The notes beneath the pieces are model-generated. The model was not told where the DNA came from. It saw only the letters and a program-made list of their open reading frames with translations, and made no database searches. A program made the position numbers and the translations under genes. A stretch of DNA of 64,000 bases from contig JACGCN010000031.1 of NCBI GenBank assembly GCA_014905825.1, positions 588,214-652,213 of the forward strand, read 5' to 3'. The stretch is from Lyophyllum atratum. Its lineage: Eukaryota; Basidiomycota; Agaricomycetes; Agaricales; Lyophyllaceae. Within the stretch, counting starts at the first letter, position 1, and the number at the start of each line of letters is the position of its first letter. Of the stretch, positions 1-10,760 are shown in pieces.

Positions 1-2390
1 TCGACGAAACCAGTGTGTGTCAACTGGATGCTTTTACGATGCAATCCATGTGCCAAAATCGGTGTGACGAGGTCCACCATCAGCCTGGGCATAAGGGGAA
101 AGGAATTGCCACAGGAGATAGAAGAGGCATGCAGAGGCTGCTAGTAAATCGAGGGGCAGTATGAACAGTCGGATACTGACAGAGAGGGAGGCGAATCAGG
201 CGACAAGCTGGAGGGAGACAGAAGAGGAGCTTGAGATATTGACGAGAAAGGTGTTCGAGTGGATTACATTGCTTAAGCAGAGCATCACGCAATCCATGAC
301 CAAAAGAGATTGCAATGTAAGAGACAGTTTTATTGACGGTCTCGGTGCCTGGAATTGATCTCTTTGAGCTTGTAGCCGCATGATGCAACTGCGATGATCG
401 CAGTTTCGATGCAAGGACCCCGAGCGCCTTACCTTATCGGGCAATTGTCGGGGTAGGACCCGGAATACCTGCTGGCCAGATTCTCTGACCAGTCAATTTC
501 ATGGCATTCTCCAGTGGCAGCCCCTTGCTCAGAATGATGCAATCAAATGCATCCTGTCTGACTCATTTCGATGTCATGTAGACCATGGTCAAGAGGACAC
601 GTTGGAGTGGGCATCCGAAGCCGATTCCCAAAGACTCCTGCACCAGGGAGAGGGCACAGAGGAGGGGGGGGGGGAAGGGCAAGGGGAAGGGGAGGAGAGG
701 GGGCAGAGCCAGGAGGAGGAAGGCTTCCCAGCTCCTTTCAACCACTCTATATATGCTAGTGCAGACGATGCGACATGGAGGACCACGATTCAGCCCATCC
801 ATATGATCAGTATAGATCCCAGCAGCAGCTCATCGACACCCAGGCTTACATGCCTCCCAGCCAGGGCCTCCAGGTCCATGCATCGCAGCCATTGTACACG
901 GAGCCTTATTATCAAAACCTGCTACACCGAGGTTTCACCCGGGTCCAGGACGTCTGCCATTCACCACTCTGTACATTGGGACTGGAACGAAGGGACTGGC
1001 ACCCCCCCGCGTACATTCCCCCTGACCACCTGGGTGCCTCGACCAGTGTGTGGTATACTTCCAGCTGCCCCAGCACCAGCGCTCCCTCCAGGCTCAAATT
1101 GAGGCCCAGGCACAATCTCTAATTGCCTTGATACACTACACAAACTCACTCATGCCCTCATTATCCAATGCCCTCCTGAGGGTGGGCCAGCATGTCCTGC
1201 TTGTTCAGGAGGTGCTTTAGTAAGACATACAGTCCTCACTTCAACTTCTAAGAAACTGATCCCCATGATGCCAGCACCAACAGCAATGAGCATCTGGTGC
1301 TCTTCCTGGATGATAATGGGCAGGAGGAGATGGTGCTGCTAGTGCCTGTGGAGATTGTTTTTGATTTTCTCGGACTCTCTCAGCCTATCATCGCGTGCCT
1401 GTGGTAGAAGGTATAAGCTGCTCCTCTCTTTAACATCGTAGTTTCGCTTTCTGTACTGTCAATCTCAACTGTTTTGAACCATGTCTTTCCCATGATATCT
1501 GAAGTTGACTCAGGCATCTGGGTCTTCGTGAAGCCTTCACAGTCTTTCAAGTACCTTGCTGGTGAACCGTTCTCGGTCATTATCTACAATAGAAAGGAAC
1601 TAGGTCTTTTCCCACAGGAGATAAAGTCGCGAGCCCATTGGCTGCTGAACGATTCCCAAAAATCCGTGCCTCAGCTGTGCATGTCTCCATCTCTTGCCTT
1701 GAAGGTACATGTCCAAGTGAGTTCAACATTGATATGCTACCATCGTGTGATCATAATGGTTTGCAGGCAGGACAACTCAGAGAACCTTCCCCTCTCGGAT
1801 GTTCTCAACACAACATCACCAAAGCGCCGTCGCAAGGTTTTTCGCTACCTCGAGCGATAACAATGCGAGTCCCAAACGACGTAGGACATCTTTCTTGGCT
1901 CGCTAAGGATCTCAGCAGTACCAGCGACACCGCATTAATTTATTTTGGGAGAGACACATATTGGACGGACTCAATAGCAGTCTGTGCCGCCGCTGCCAGC
2001 CCAACTCAAGTCACGATGTATATCTGGTATGCGCAGGACACGGTGATGACATGTAACCATTTTCTGCAGTCTCTCGTTCCCAGAAATCTCATGAGTGTCT
2101 TCAATCTCCAAGCTCTGGAGCTGAGGAGTGTACGCAACTTGGCGCGCCGTTCTCAGACCACAAGTGTTGGCCTTAAAAAGCCAGACTGCTGCTCAACCTT
2201 CCGTGGATCATTCATCCCCAACTTTGTCATTCACCATGTTCCGTCTTCGGCCTGCCGAGGACCGCAGCACACCACCTTCTATTCTGCATGTGAGAAGCTG
2301 CATCCTCCGTGACAGTGCCACAGGAGGACACTAACCACTTAGTTCATTAGGCTTTATAAAGAAAGGAGGGCCGCTTGACTCACAAGGCAC
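1..2390. other. no recognisable gene; decayed coding-like fragments
   Basis: I recognise no intact gene here. Short open frames with coding flavour occur, for example a charged, coiled-coil-like 65-residue frame at 161-358 (+), a Gln/Tyr/Pro-rich frame at 775-1122 (+) and a 128-residue frame at 1474-1860 (+) ending in a Lys/Arg-rich tail. None has a convincing start, splice pattern or family motif. A G-rich purine tract lies around 663-720. The stretch is most simply an eroded gene or transposon exons. Confidence 0.3.
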
Positions 2391-2399
2391 AGAATGTAA

Positions 2400-2550
2400 G
2401 GACACTGATCTGGTCAACGGGCAGTGTAATAAGTCACCATCAAGATGGTGATGCAACCAACACAGCCTGCAACACAGTAACAACCATCAAGATGGTTGAT
2501 GGGAGATAGGTTGGGAACAAGATTAGATAGCCCAGAGAGTGTTTCTAACA
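2400..2550 (-). repeat. inverted 5' fragment of the copia LTR
   Basis: The reverse complement starts with the LTR terminus TGTTAGAAACACTCTC at 2550 and follows the LTR at 3199 for about 150 bp, including the paired ATCAACCATCTTGATGG and ATCACCATCTTGATGG blocks. Homology stops near 2400, before the downstream half of the LTR. It is a truncated, oppositely oriented copy. Confidence 0.85.
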
Positions 2551-2810
2551 AGATTCAGCGAGACATGGTTGACAAGTTGATTGACGAGTTGGAGCAGACG
2601 AAGGTGGATTTGGAGGTGCGGGATGTCAAAACTCGGGTCCTGGATTACAATTGTCTCAAATGAGCATTCAGAGAGAGTGAAAAGCTGTGAGAAGCATCGA
2701 CCTCCCAGCTCCGAAGAATGCGCGACGCTTCTCTCATTGTAGAGCAGCTGGTGATGCATGGAGAAATGCATCAGCCTGGAGACGTTCCCAGGGACTCAGA
2801 TGAGGAGTAG
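2551..2810 (+). pseudogene. coiled-coil coding remnant with two in-frame stops
   Basis: One frame reads as a charged helical sequence (for example DMVDKLIDELEQTKVDLEV) through to a terminal DSDEE and a TAG at 2808-2810. It is interrupted by two in-frame TGA codons near 2656 and 2686. The heptad-like pattern and acidic C-terminus look like the end of a real protein, but the family is not recognised. It starts directly next to the inverted LTR fragment, so it may be host or transposon coding sequence cut by the insertion. Confidence 0.45.
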
Positions 2811-3198
2811 TTGTGTTTTAGATGGACTTGCGATATTGCGACCTTGAACAACATTGTGACTTGTTTTGACTCAATAAATCATGGACCCACACACATCCAC
2901 CTGCAGTGCCTCAAACACCTCTTCAAGCTTCACCTACCCCCAGATGGTTTGCCTTGTAGACTTCAAAATGCGCCTTTGTTGTCGGAAACGGGGACCAAGG
3001 TATGACCCTTTTGTATTCCTGTTATCCCTGAAGCCCTTGAAGCACGACAAGATGGTTCTGACAGCTGACGCACCTTTGAATTTGAAATTTCGACCGGCAT
3101 CTTGGCAAGCGACCATCTAACGTCATCTGACGACGTCAGATCCTTACGGGAAGTCATCCACTAATAGCATAATTTCAAATTAGAGTACAGTATATAAA

Positions 3199-3560
3199 TG
3201 TTAGAAACACTCTCTGAGCTATCTAATCTCGTTCCCAACCTACTGTATCTCCCATCAACCATCTTGATGGTTGTTACTGTAGCATTCCTGTGTTGCAGGC
3301 TGTGTTGGTTGCATCACCATCTTGATGGTGGCTTACTACACTGCCTGTTGACCAGATCAGTTTCCTTAGCTACCATCTATCCAGTGCACACAGCCTTCTT
3401 GTGCACAGTATATATAGTAGATTAGATTGACCTGAAGTCCCCAGTTTCTAACTTCGGACTTCAGGTGAGTAGATCAGTCAGTTCCTCAATAAACTAGTTT
3501 CTAACTTCGGACTTCAGCTTGTAGCTGTCTAACCCATCCCTGCGCTTGCCTGTTCTAACA
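3199..3560 (+). repeat. copia LTR (362 bp, TGTTAG...CTAACA)
   Basis: The LTR begins TGTTAGAAAC and ends TGTTCTAACA, with TG/CA termini and short inverted ends. A TATA-like stretch (AGTATATATAG) lies near 3409. It matches the 3' LTR at 8594-10165 once the mariner insertion there is removed, but carries about 80 bp more, including a duplicated TTTCTAACTTCGGACTTCAG block. No primer binding site follows; an inverted internal fragment is joined directly to its end. The flanks (TAAA and CCTGA) do not form a target duplication. Confidence 0.9.
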
Positions 3561-3852
3561 CCTGATTGGAATGCGACAGGTATTGTTGCAAACCCGATTT
3601 TGGTCGGGCGTCATGTGAGTAGTGGTGCCTGTGTCTGCAACCCAATCAAAGTCAGCATGGAGCTGAAGTGGAGTAGAGAGATCAGAATGACCTGGGAGAC
3701 TTTCCAATGAATTCCATGGTGGTGTCCTTGGCTGCATTAGCCTGTGCTGAGCGCTTTTTCTGGCGCGGCCTTTGTGAATTGTCTTTAGCCTGCTTCTGTG
3801 CCCTTTGGTAAGCGAAGCATTTTGTCACATTATGACCAGGTTTGCCACAGAA
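3561..3852 (-). pseudogene. inverted copia gag-protease fragment
   Basis: On the minus strand this reproduces the sequence after the gag zinc knuckle of the main copy (compare 5985-6125) and then runs past the main copy's deletion into the aspartic protease, with the active-site context DWVADTGTTTHMTP. The start of the main body (5.6-8.5 kb) lacks exactly this protease region. Polarity is opposite to the adjoining LTR and to the main body. It is therefore an inverted segment from the same or a sister element. Confidence 0.85.
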
Positions 3853-4610
3853 TCAACGAAATCATCGAAAATCAATGGAATCAAAGAAATCTTCCTAAAA
3901 CAGGATGCCTGAGATTCTGGGGTTAGGTATTCATGTTGAATCTCATTTATTTCATTCATGTACTGTGTGAACACAAAGGGCTAGAATTGGTAAGCAATAG
4001 GGACCGGGACCCCCTTACATATCTCCAGTATTTTCTAAGTTCCATGCCTCCTACCTTCCCCCCACATCCATCACTACTCCTGCTGTCGAGCGCAAACGGT
4101 GGCCAGTATTAACATAGAAAAAAGAAAATCAGTAACTTACTTGAATCTTCGCCCCTTCATCTTACCCTTCACTCTCCTAGACTTCCTGGACCTTCTCAGC
4201 ACATCCCACCCAAGCCTTCGCCCATCCATTCTTTGGGATCTGGTCTTGCTTTGCTGAATGCACATGCACAGGCATAAAGCCTTTGATCTCTTCAATTAGA
4301 TGGTATAAAGAAGTAGGGTATGGGCGTACAGACCAAGCGGTGGTTGGAATGAAAACTCGTGGCTGGAGCTGGGGTGAGAGGGGCTTGCCCGTTTCCAGGA
4401 GTCTGTGGAATATAATTCTAGATTTCTGGAAGTGTTGCTGATAAGTTGGCCAAGTATCAGCGGGCGGTCAACGGAGTGGGGCTCGGGATGTAACGTACCA
4501 TGGCAACGTGCCCAGCGCGAGGGAGGTTTGAGCCAGCTTTGGGACATCTGAGAAGGCAGAGGACCTGGCCCAGGCCAAGGGCTGCAACGGACCCGAGCCA
4601 TCACATCAGC
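3853..4610. other. no recognisable gene
   Basis: AT-rich to mixed sequence between the inverted protease fragment and the palindrome at 4612. A minus-strand open frame of 108 residues (4296-4622) shows no motif or codon pattern I trust. I see nothing else in it. Confidence 0.3.
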
Positions 4611-4611
4611 A

Positions 4612-4697
4612 CCAAGAATCATGTGATGTCAAAAACGAGTACAGTGGTCGAAAACGAGTGACCACTGTACTTGTTTTTGACATCACATGATTCTTGG
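4612..4697. repeat. 86-bp near-perfect palindrome (38-bp arms)
   Basis: The left arm 4612-4649 begins CCAAGAATCATGTGATGTC; the right arm 4660-4697 is its reverse complement with one mismatch, separated by a 10-nt loop. It would form a strong hairpin if single-stranded. The right arm runs straight into the tandem duplication at 4679-4860. Confidence 0.85.
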
Positions 4698-4860
4698 CTG
4701 CCTTTTGTTTCTCTGAATCTCCCTCAGTAGTAAGGGAGCTCTGAATCTGCATGGCTGCTTCCTCTCAAGTGACATCACATGATTCTTGGCTTTTTGTCAT
4801 TCTCTGAATCTCCCTCAGTAGTAAGGGAGCTCTGAACCTGCATGGCTGCTTCCTCTCAAG
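4679..4860. repeat. two-copy tandem duplication, ~92-bp unit
   Basis: Two near-identical copies begin GACATCACATGATTCTTGG at 4679 and 4771 and end CCTCTCAAG at 4769 and 4860. They differ by a few substitutions and a short indel. The unit start coincides with the right arm of the palindrome. Confidence 0.85.
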
Positions 4861-5138
4861 GTCTCTCTGGATGGATATTTGTCCCATCTGCTTCTATCTT
4901 GACTCTCCTCAAAGTCCTCCCTGGATTTCAAGAAGATGCCGTGCTTACCGAAGTGGAGAAACTTAGCCTTCAGTTTATTCTTGTGACCCTTCGGAAATGC
5001 TGGATTCTGCCGCCGGATATGCTAGAGCATTCTTTCTTACATCAGCAGCTTTCATCCCCTCCCCAAACACCCATTTCAGGTAAGTAGCTTTGTATTTATA
5101 GGCAACAGCAATGGATAGTTAACTGAGCTATTTTAAGC

Positions 5139-5552
5139 ATGCAAGAGGACCTTGAGCCGCGTTATACCTGGCAACTTCCACCTCAACAAACCAGGGAAGA
5201 CGCTGGACCTCCAAGTGACAGGTCCGTGTCCTCCCCCCCTACCGACCCGAACCCATACCCACCGACTCCGTATATGCAGCCCATCCTGACCCCCTACCCG
5301 TCGATGATTTTGAAACGTTTGCGAGGCACTGGGGATGATGACCTGTACTTAGAGTGCACAGAAGAGGATGAGGGTGAGACTGAAGAGGGTGACGATTACG
5401 AGGAAGAAGTGGGGGACAGGAAGGAGAATATGACAGGAGAAGGAGCTGATGAGAGTCATGGGAGAGGACACAAGGGGAGCAAGGGGAGCAAGGTCTGGGT
5501 CGTCACTGAGAAAGCACCACCCCGTGTGAAGAGAGTCAGCATTTTCTGTTGA
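5139..5552 (+). CDS. unrecognised acidic ORF, probably a fragment
   Basis: An open frame of 137 residues starting with ATG. The N-terminal half is Pro-rich (repeated PPTDPNPYPPTP-like text); the middle is strongly acidic (a long Glu/Asp stretch at roughly residues 70-100) and the end is Gly/Lys-rich. No domain is recognised. An 81-residue frame at 4842-5087 ends in CAGGTAAGTAG, which looks like a splice donor, so the two frames could be exons of one decayed gene. The copia body begins directly afterwards (near 5590). The frame may be fortuitous. Confidence 0.25.
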   Translation: MQEDLEPRYTWQLPPQQTREDAGPPSDRSVSSPPTDPNPYPPTPYMQPILTPYPSMILKRLRGTGDDDLYLECTEEDEGETEEGDDYEEEVGDRKENMTGEGADESHGRGHKGSKGSKVWVVTEKAPPRVKRVSIFC

Positions 5553-5589
5553 AACTTACCGAACTCGATACGGGGCCCAAAAACCGTGT

Positions 5590-6150
5590 GCTGGAAGAAC
5601 TTATGTCTTTAAAAGCATCCTGCAAAAGCGCCCTGGCACTCGTTTCAATGCCTATGACGACTTGTTCTCTATCAGAAAGGAGGAAGAGGAGTCACTTCAA
5701 ACTCTTATGAACAGAGTTGACCTGGCATTGCGTCGCATCAAGGATTTGCGCCCTGCTTCCTTCAGCATTGACGAATTGGACAGTGAGCTAGCCTCGATGG
5801 CACTCATTAGATCTCTGCCTGAAGAGTTCTCCAACTTCACCTCGTCTCTCCTCCTTCTTGACAAGCTCGACAAGGCTACCATTCAGCAAGCTTTTGTTAC
5901 AGAGGAAACCCAACGACGTCGTCGCGCTGCAGACACTTCTGCCTCCACAATTGCCATGGTAGCAGCCCTGGTCAACGCAATTTGTGACTTCTGTGGCAAA
6001 CCTGGTCATAATGTGACTAAATGCTTCACTTACCAAAGGGCACAGAAGCAGGCTAAAGACAATACACAAAGGCCACGCCTGAAAAAGCGCTCAGAACAGG
6101 CTAATGCAGCCAAGGACACCCCGGAGGAATTTGCCGGAAATGCAAGTACC
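5590..6150 (+). pseudogene. Ty1/copia gag (N-truncated) with zinc knuckle
   Basis: The frame encodes the central and C-terminal part of a copia gag of the UBN2 type: a helical segment (ESLQTLMNRVDLALRRIKDL), LRSLPEEFSNF-like text, and a CCHC zinc knuckle CDFCGKPGHNVTKC with C-x2-C-x4-H-x4-C spacing. The N-terminal third is missing. The frame then breaks off near 6130 and jumps to integrase, so the protease and most of the integrase core are deleted. The missing protease survives in the inverted fragment at 3561-3852. The product would be non-functional. Confidence 0.85.
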
Positions 6151-8535
6151 ATACCACGCGTAATCGTCCTCAGCAGAATGGTGTTGCAGAACGCACCAAC
6201 AGGACTCTGATGACATTACTGCGATGCTTAATGAATCTGGCTTGCCCCCGTCATTTCGGGAATGGTGTCTAGGCGCTCAGATACATGTTTTAAACCATCT
6301 CCCTACTGCACCTCAGCCAATTACGCCTTATCAAGGCTGGCATAAGCGCAAACCAGATGTTAGCCATCTTCGAGTTTGGGGATGCCTTGCATACGTCTAT
6401 GTGCAACGGGATAAGCGCAAATCTCTTGAACCTCACATGCAGAGATGCGTCGTTATCTGCCTGGATACAAGGGGTTGTTTTACAATCCACAAACCAAAAA
6501 GACTATCATCTCAGAGAGAGCAGAGTTTGATGAGCGCTATTTCCCCGGACTGTCTGTCACCACCAGACCTCCGCCTCCACCTCCGCCTATGCCCCCTGTA
6601 GATCTCCATATCCGCCGTGAGCACTCTTCTCCCATTCATGATGCAGTTCAACTACCTGCACTCGATGATGGGGGGGAGACATTTTGCTTCATCAATTGCC
6701 TCCAGCGCCTCCTGCACCTGAAAGTCGTCCTATCACGCCGCCTCCGCCTCCTGCACCTGCCCAGCATCACGAGCATTCACCTGAACCTGAAACGCCACCA
6801 GCTCGCAATTCAACACCGCTTCCTGCACTTGCAACACCACCTCCTGCACCAGTGTCGCTGCCACTTGCACAACGCCGTGAGAAACGCATTGTTAAGCCTC
6901 CTGGCAACTGGTGGGTTGTTGCTCGAAATCCTCCACCTGCTATCCCTGATAGTAGTGACGAGGATGAGCCGGAAGCGCCCGAGGATGAGCATTTCGAAGA
7001 TGTGCAGTTTGCGGGAATGGCTTCTAGCTCAGATCCGCGCACATACAAGCAAATGAAGGCACCGGATGCAGAGAAATGGAGAGATGCTGCTAATGCCGAA
7101 ATGACATCCTTAGTTGGCAATGGCACTTGGGAGATCGTTGACTTGCCTTCTGATAAAAAGGCAATTGGCTCTGGCGCTATAAAGCTAGACTCGTTCCAAA
7201 GGGCTATAGTCAACGTCCTGGCATTGATTACAACGAGGTCTTCGCACCTACATTCCGTCCTGCTGCTCTGCGCCTTATTCTTGTGCTGGCATCGAGGACA
7301 TGGAATTGCGCTCAGTGGATGTTACATCTTTCCCCAATGGCGACTTGGAGGAGGATATCTATATGCGCCAGCCTGAGGGATTTAATCAAGGTGGTCCCAA
7401 CCAGGTTTTGAAGCTGAGCAAGTCGCTCTATGGCCTCAAACGGTCAGCCAGACAGTGGAATAAGAAGTTGCATGCACTTCTAAAGATGGGGTTTACTAGA
7501 CTTGAATCTGACCGCTCCATTTACATTTATGTCAAGGGAGAGGTCAAGATCATTGTCCCCATCTACATCGACGATATCACACTTGCATCAAAATCCACTT
7601 CCGCGCTTGACAAGGCTGTCAATGAGCTCTCTCAGCACTTCAAAATCCGTGACTTGGGCGCTTCTAAATTCCTGCTGGGTGTTGAAATCATCCGGGACCG
7701 TCCCAATCGCTCAATTGCACTCTCCCAACGTCAATACATTGTTGACATGCTCGAGCGCTACGGCATGAGCGATTGCAACCCCGTCTCCACGCCTATGGCA
7801 CCAGGGACAAAGCTTTCTAAAGAAATGCATGCTCAAACACCAGCAGAAATTGAGGAAATGCGCAATGTGCCGTATTTGAATGCAGTTGGCTCTTTGCAAT
7901 ACCTTTCTACAATGACCCGCCCCGACATTTCCTATGCAGTGTCATGCTTAGGTCGCTTCAATTCATCTCCTGGACCGAAGCACTGGGCTGCAGTCAAGCA
8001 TTTGTTGCGCTATTGCAAAGGCACACTTGATTACAAGCTGCATTACAATGGTAGTCTGGGCACAGAGCTGTTTACCACATTCTGCCATGCTTCTCATGGT
8101 GATTGCCCGGATTCTGGACGCTCTACTGCGGGATATCTGACAACACTTGGTGGTGGAGCAATTGGCTGGAGCAGCAAATTGCAAACCTTTGTTGCGCTTT
8201 CAACAACTGAAGCAGAGTACATTGCTGCAGTTGAAGCTGGGAAGGAGATCTTATGGATGTGCAACATTTTGCATGAGATGGGCTACACAGTCAAGGAAGC
8301 CTCTCCCCTCATGATTGACAACCAATCCGCTCTCAGTGTCACCAAGAACCCCGAGCATCATGGGCGCATGAAACAGCTTGATCTCTGTTATTTCTGGCTT
8401 AGAGACGTTGTAGATGCACGCAAAATTGCGCCTCATCACATCCCTGGCACTGAACAAGTGGCAGATATACTTACTAAACCCCTTCCTCTTCCAAAAGTCG
8501 AATTCTGTAGACTACACATGGGCATTTTCGTTTAA
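6150..8535 (+). pseudogene. Ty1/copia pol remnant: integrase end, RT, RNase H
   Basis: After the deletion the frame resumes in the integrase catalytic C-terminus (RPQQNGVAERTNRTL), then a Pro-rich linker and reverse transcriptase. The RT start shows ARTYKQM...MTSLVGNGTWEIVDLP-like text, then loses about 17 codons near 7175 and shifts frame near 7180 and 7290. From 7300 to 8535 the frame is open: SLYGLKRSARQWNKKL, the catalytic YIDD box, and an RNase H domain. The usual DAD motif of RNase H reads CHAS, so the first catalytic Asp is lost, while STTEAEY and the IDNQSAL Asp remain. The stop is followed by a polypurine tract and the 3' LTR. The element is defective. Confidence 0.9.
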
Positions 8536-8584
8536 TCTCCCTCACGTTTACTTATTATTTCTTGACTTGGAGATATGCTGGTTC

Positions 8585-8593
8585 AGGGGGGAG
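8585..8593 (+). promoter_or_regulatory. polypurine tract of the copia element
   Basis: AGGGGGGAG lies immediately upstream of the 3' LTR terminus TGTTAGAAAC, the expected place for plus-strand DNA priming during reverse transcription. Confidence 0.75.
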
Positions 8594-8767
8594 TGTTAGA
8601 AACAGCCTTCTGGTATCTAATCTCGTTCCCAACCTATCTCCCATCAACCATCTTGATGGTTGTTACTGTACAGCATTCCTGTGTTGCAGGCTGTGTTGGT
8701 TGCATCACCATCTTGATGGTGACTTACTACACTGCCTGTTGACCAGATCAGCCTTAGCTACCATCTA

Positions 8768-10060
8768 CTCGTGGGTAAAAAAAGTGATGAGACACGTGAC
8801 TGATCAGATGTTCGTGGTTTTGGCTACCACCTTTTTCCAACCGTTGTTCTTCGCTCTCGTTGCTACATACAACTCTGTAATGGTGTGTACCAAGACACCC
8901 TATGCCTAACATGACTCTCCCAAAAAGAACCGCTTCATTGGCTGTGTCCATGCTGGTAAAAGCTTGAGGCAAGCAGCACTTCTCACTGGGCTCCCACCAT
9001 CAACTGGCGTACGCATTTGGCACAAGTACCAGGCGACCGGTTCTACTACAAATCTCCCGCGCTCTGGTCGTCCGACGACCGTGACGGACACGACCAAGCG
9101 CCTTATCATCCGAAATGCTTTAAAGGAGCGACGAAAACCATTCAGGGAGATAGCAAATACCATTGAGCCGAAAATCAGCCATCATGGGGACAGTTCGCAA
9201 CGTACTCGCGGAAGCAGGATATCACCGACGGGTCGCGCGCAAGGTTAAGATGGATAGGATGCAGTGGGCACGGAAATATAGGAAGTTTTCATCGAGAGAT
9301 TGGACGAAAGTTATTTGGTCAGATGAGCGCTACATTTATCTTGGGGATGACCGAGGCAGGATCTACGTGACACAGCGGCCGGAAGAAGAATTCGACGAAG
9401 ATTGTCTTGTACCGACCTTCAAGCAATCACCTATACGTGTTATGGTCTGGGGGTGCATCATGGCAGGGAAGAAAGAGCCGTTGGTGGTGGAGTACCCGGG
9501 AGGGAAGGGTGGAGGAATGAATGCGAAGCGGTACAAGGACCAGGTCTTAGAGGGGGTTTTGAGGCAGTTTCATACTGAGATGGAGGTTGAACGGCATGGG
9601 GTTATATTTCAGCAAGATGGTGCTGCAATCCATCGGGCGAAATCGATGAAGAAATGGCTACGCGACGACAAGATACCGCTTCTTTTCCACCCCGCAAACT
9701 CTCCCGATCTTAACCCCATCGAACCCGTTTGGCACGAGCTAAAACGTTTATTTCCACATCCTCCCACCACGTTCGCGTCATTGTGCGCAGCCATACACGT
9801 CTGGGATGCCCTACCTGTCGCTGATGTTGATAAGTATGTAAATCGGATGGGTGACAGAGTTGAAGCAGTATTGAAAGCTAAAGGGGGCCATACAAAATTT
9901 TGAAAGAGTATCAATTGTGTTAATAGTATATCTGAATGCCTAACAAATCTTGAGTACTAAAATACGAAGGAGGGTGAGCTATTCTTGAATTGCACCACCC
10001 CGGCAGACCAAGGCGACGCGCCATATCACGTGATGGCTCATCACTTTTTTTACCCACGAG
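8768..10060 (+). mobile_element. Tc1/mariner element (1,293 bp, perfect 24-bp TIRs)
   Basis: Both ends carry the same 24-bp inverted repeat starting CTCGTGGGTAAAAAAAGTG (8768-8791 and 10037-10060). TA dinucleotides at 8766-8767 and 10061-10062 are the target duplication. The homologous uninterrupted LTR at 3199 shows a single TA at this place. An imperfect continuation of the TIR contains CACGTGA on each side. The interior carries one DD34E transposase gene. Confidence 0.95.
8889..9903 (+). pseudogene. Tc1-like DD34E transposase, frameshifted
   Basis: Cut-and-paste transposase of the Tc1 group. The N-terminal helix-turn-helix part (GKSLRQAALLTGLPPSTGVR, then LPRSGRP) lies in one frame (about 8925-9160); the catalytic part is in another (9163-9903). 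The catalytic residues are visible: Asp in VIWSDERYIYL, Asp in IFQQDGAAIH, and Glu in SPDLNPIEPVW, with 34 residues between the second Asp and the Glu. The two parts need a one-base shift near 9160. A second shift near the A5 run at about 8930 is suggested because the only ATG context (8889, ATGCCTAACATG) is in a third frame. Perfect TIRs with a broken gene suggest a recent copy that is now dead, unless these are sequence errors. Confidence 0.85.
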
Positions 10061-10165
10061 TAACCAGTGCACACAGCCTTCTTGTGCCCAGTATATATGT
10101 TTCTAACTTCGGACTTCAGCTTGTAGCTGTCTAACCTGACATCCCTGCGCTTGCCTGTTCTAACA

Positions 10166-10760
10166 TCAACGTGGAGGTAAATGAGAATGAGGCCCGTTCA
10201 TTACACAAGGTACGTTGCTATTAGTTATTGCTCGAACTTATTTAATGATACGGTACTTTGGCAACAGAAGCCTTCGAAACGCGCACAAGAAGTCAACATT
10301 TTCGATCAGCTCCCCTCGCTTGCCGGTCCTTCGCACGCTGCTGCTGTTGAAGATGAGCTCGATATCTAGCGCAATCCACGGAGCGTGTATCCGACATGCT
10401 TAAATGGTGAAGAAATTAATCTGGCCCAATCTTGCTCGCACAGCATTGGATTACCTTTTGATACCTGGTACGTGCCTGTTGCTGAAGTCATTGCCGTGAT
10501 GCTTACATGTTTTTTTTTAGCGACCTCCACCAACGTCGAGCGTGTATTTAGCCATGGCCATATTATGTTATTCCACACCCGAAACCGTTTGTCCGCCGAG
10601 ACATCCCGCGCACTGATGTGTCTTGAGTGGAGTTTGATGGGGCTGATCCACGATTCGGATGTTCGCGCTGTCGCACGCCTACCTGATGTTGAAGCTGATG
10701 ACCAGGATATCATTGAAGAAGGCCAGGAAATAATTGGTTTGTTGTTTGACTAGTTGTATG
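10166..10760 (+). pseudogene. hAT transposase C-terminal remnant
   Basis: The last frame (10385-10753) ends with the hAT C-terminal dimerisation signature: ATSTNVERVFSHGHIML, then TRNRLSAETSRALMCLEWSL and RAVARLPDVE. An upstream frame (NIFDQLPSLAGPS at about 10296-10335) matches the acidic linker that usually precedes it, followed by a stop. The N-terminal zinc finger and the catalytic core are absent. It begins directly at the end of the copia 3' LTR, so the copia insertion or a later deletion probably removed the rest. Confidence 0.8.

Larger units (their letters stand above)
8594..10165 (+). repeat. copia 3' LTR split by a Tc1/mariner insertion
   Basis: The LTR runs 8594-8767, is interrupted by the element at 8768-10060, and resumes from the duplicated TA to 10165, ending TGTTCTAACA. 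Without the insertion it is about 277 bp and matches the LTR at 3199-3560, which serves as the empty site (CCATCTATCCAGTG). The flank after 10165 is TCAAC. Confidence 0.92.

Noticed and set aside
3199..8593. Simple complete copia element bounded by the two plus-strand LTRs
   Set aside because: No primer site follows the left LTR, an inverted fragment adjoins it, unrelated sequence of about 1.7 kb intervenes, and the flanks TAAA and TCAAC do not match as a target duplication.
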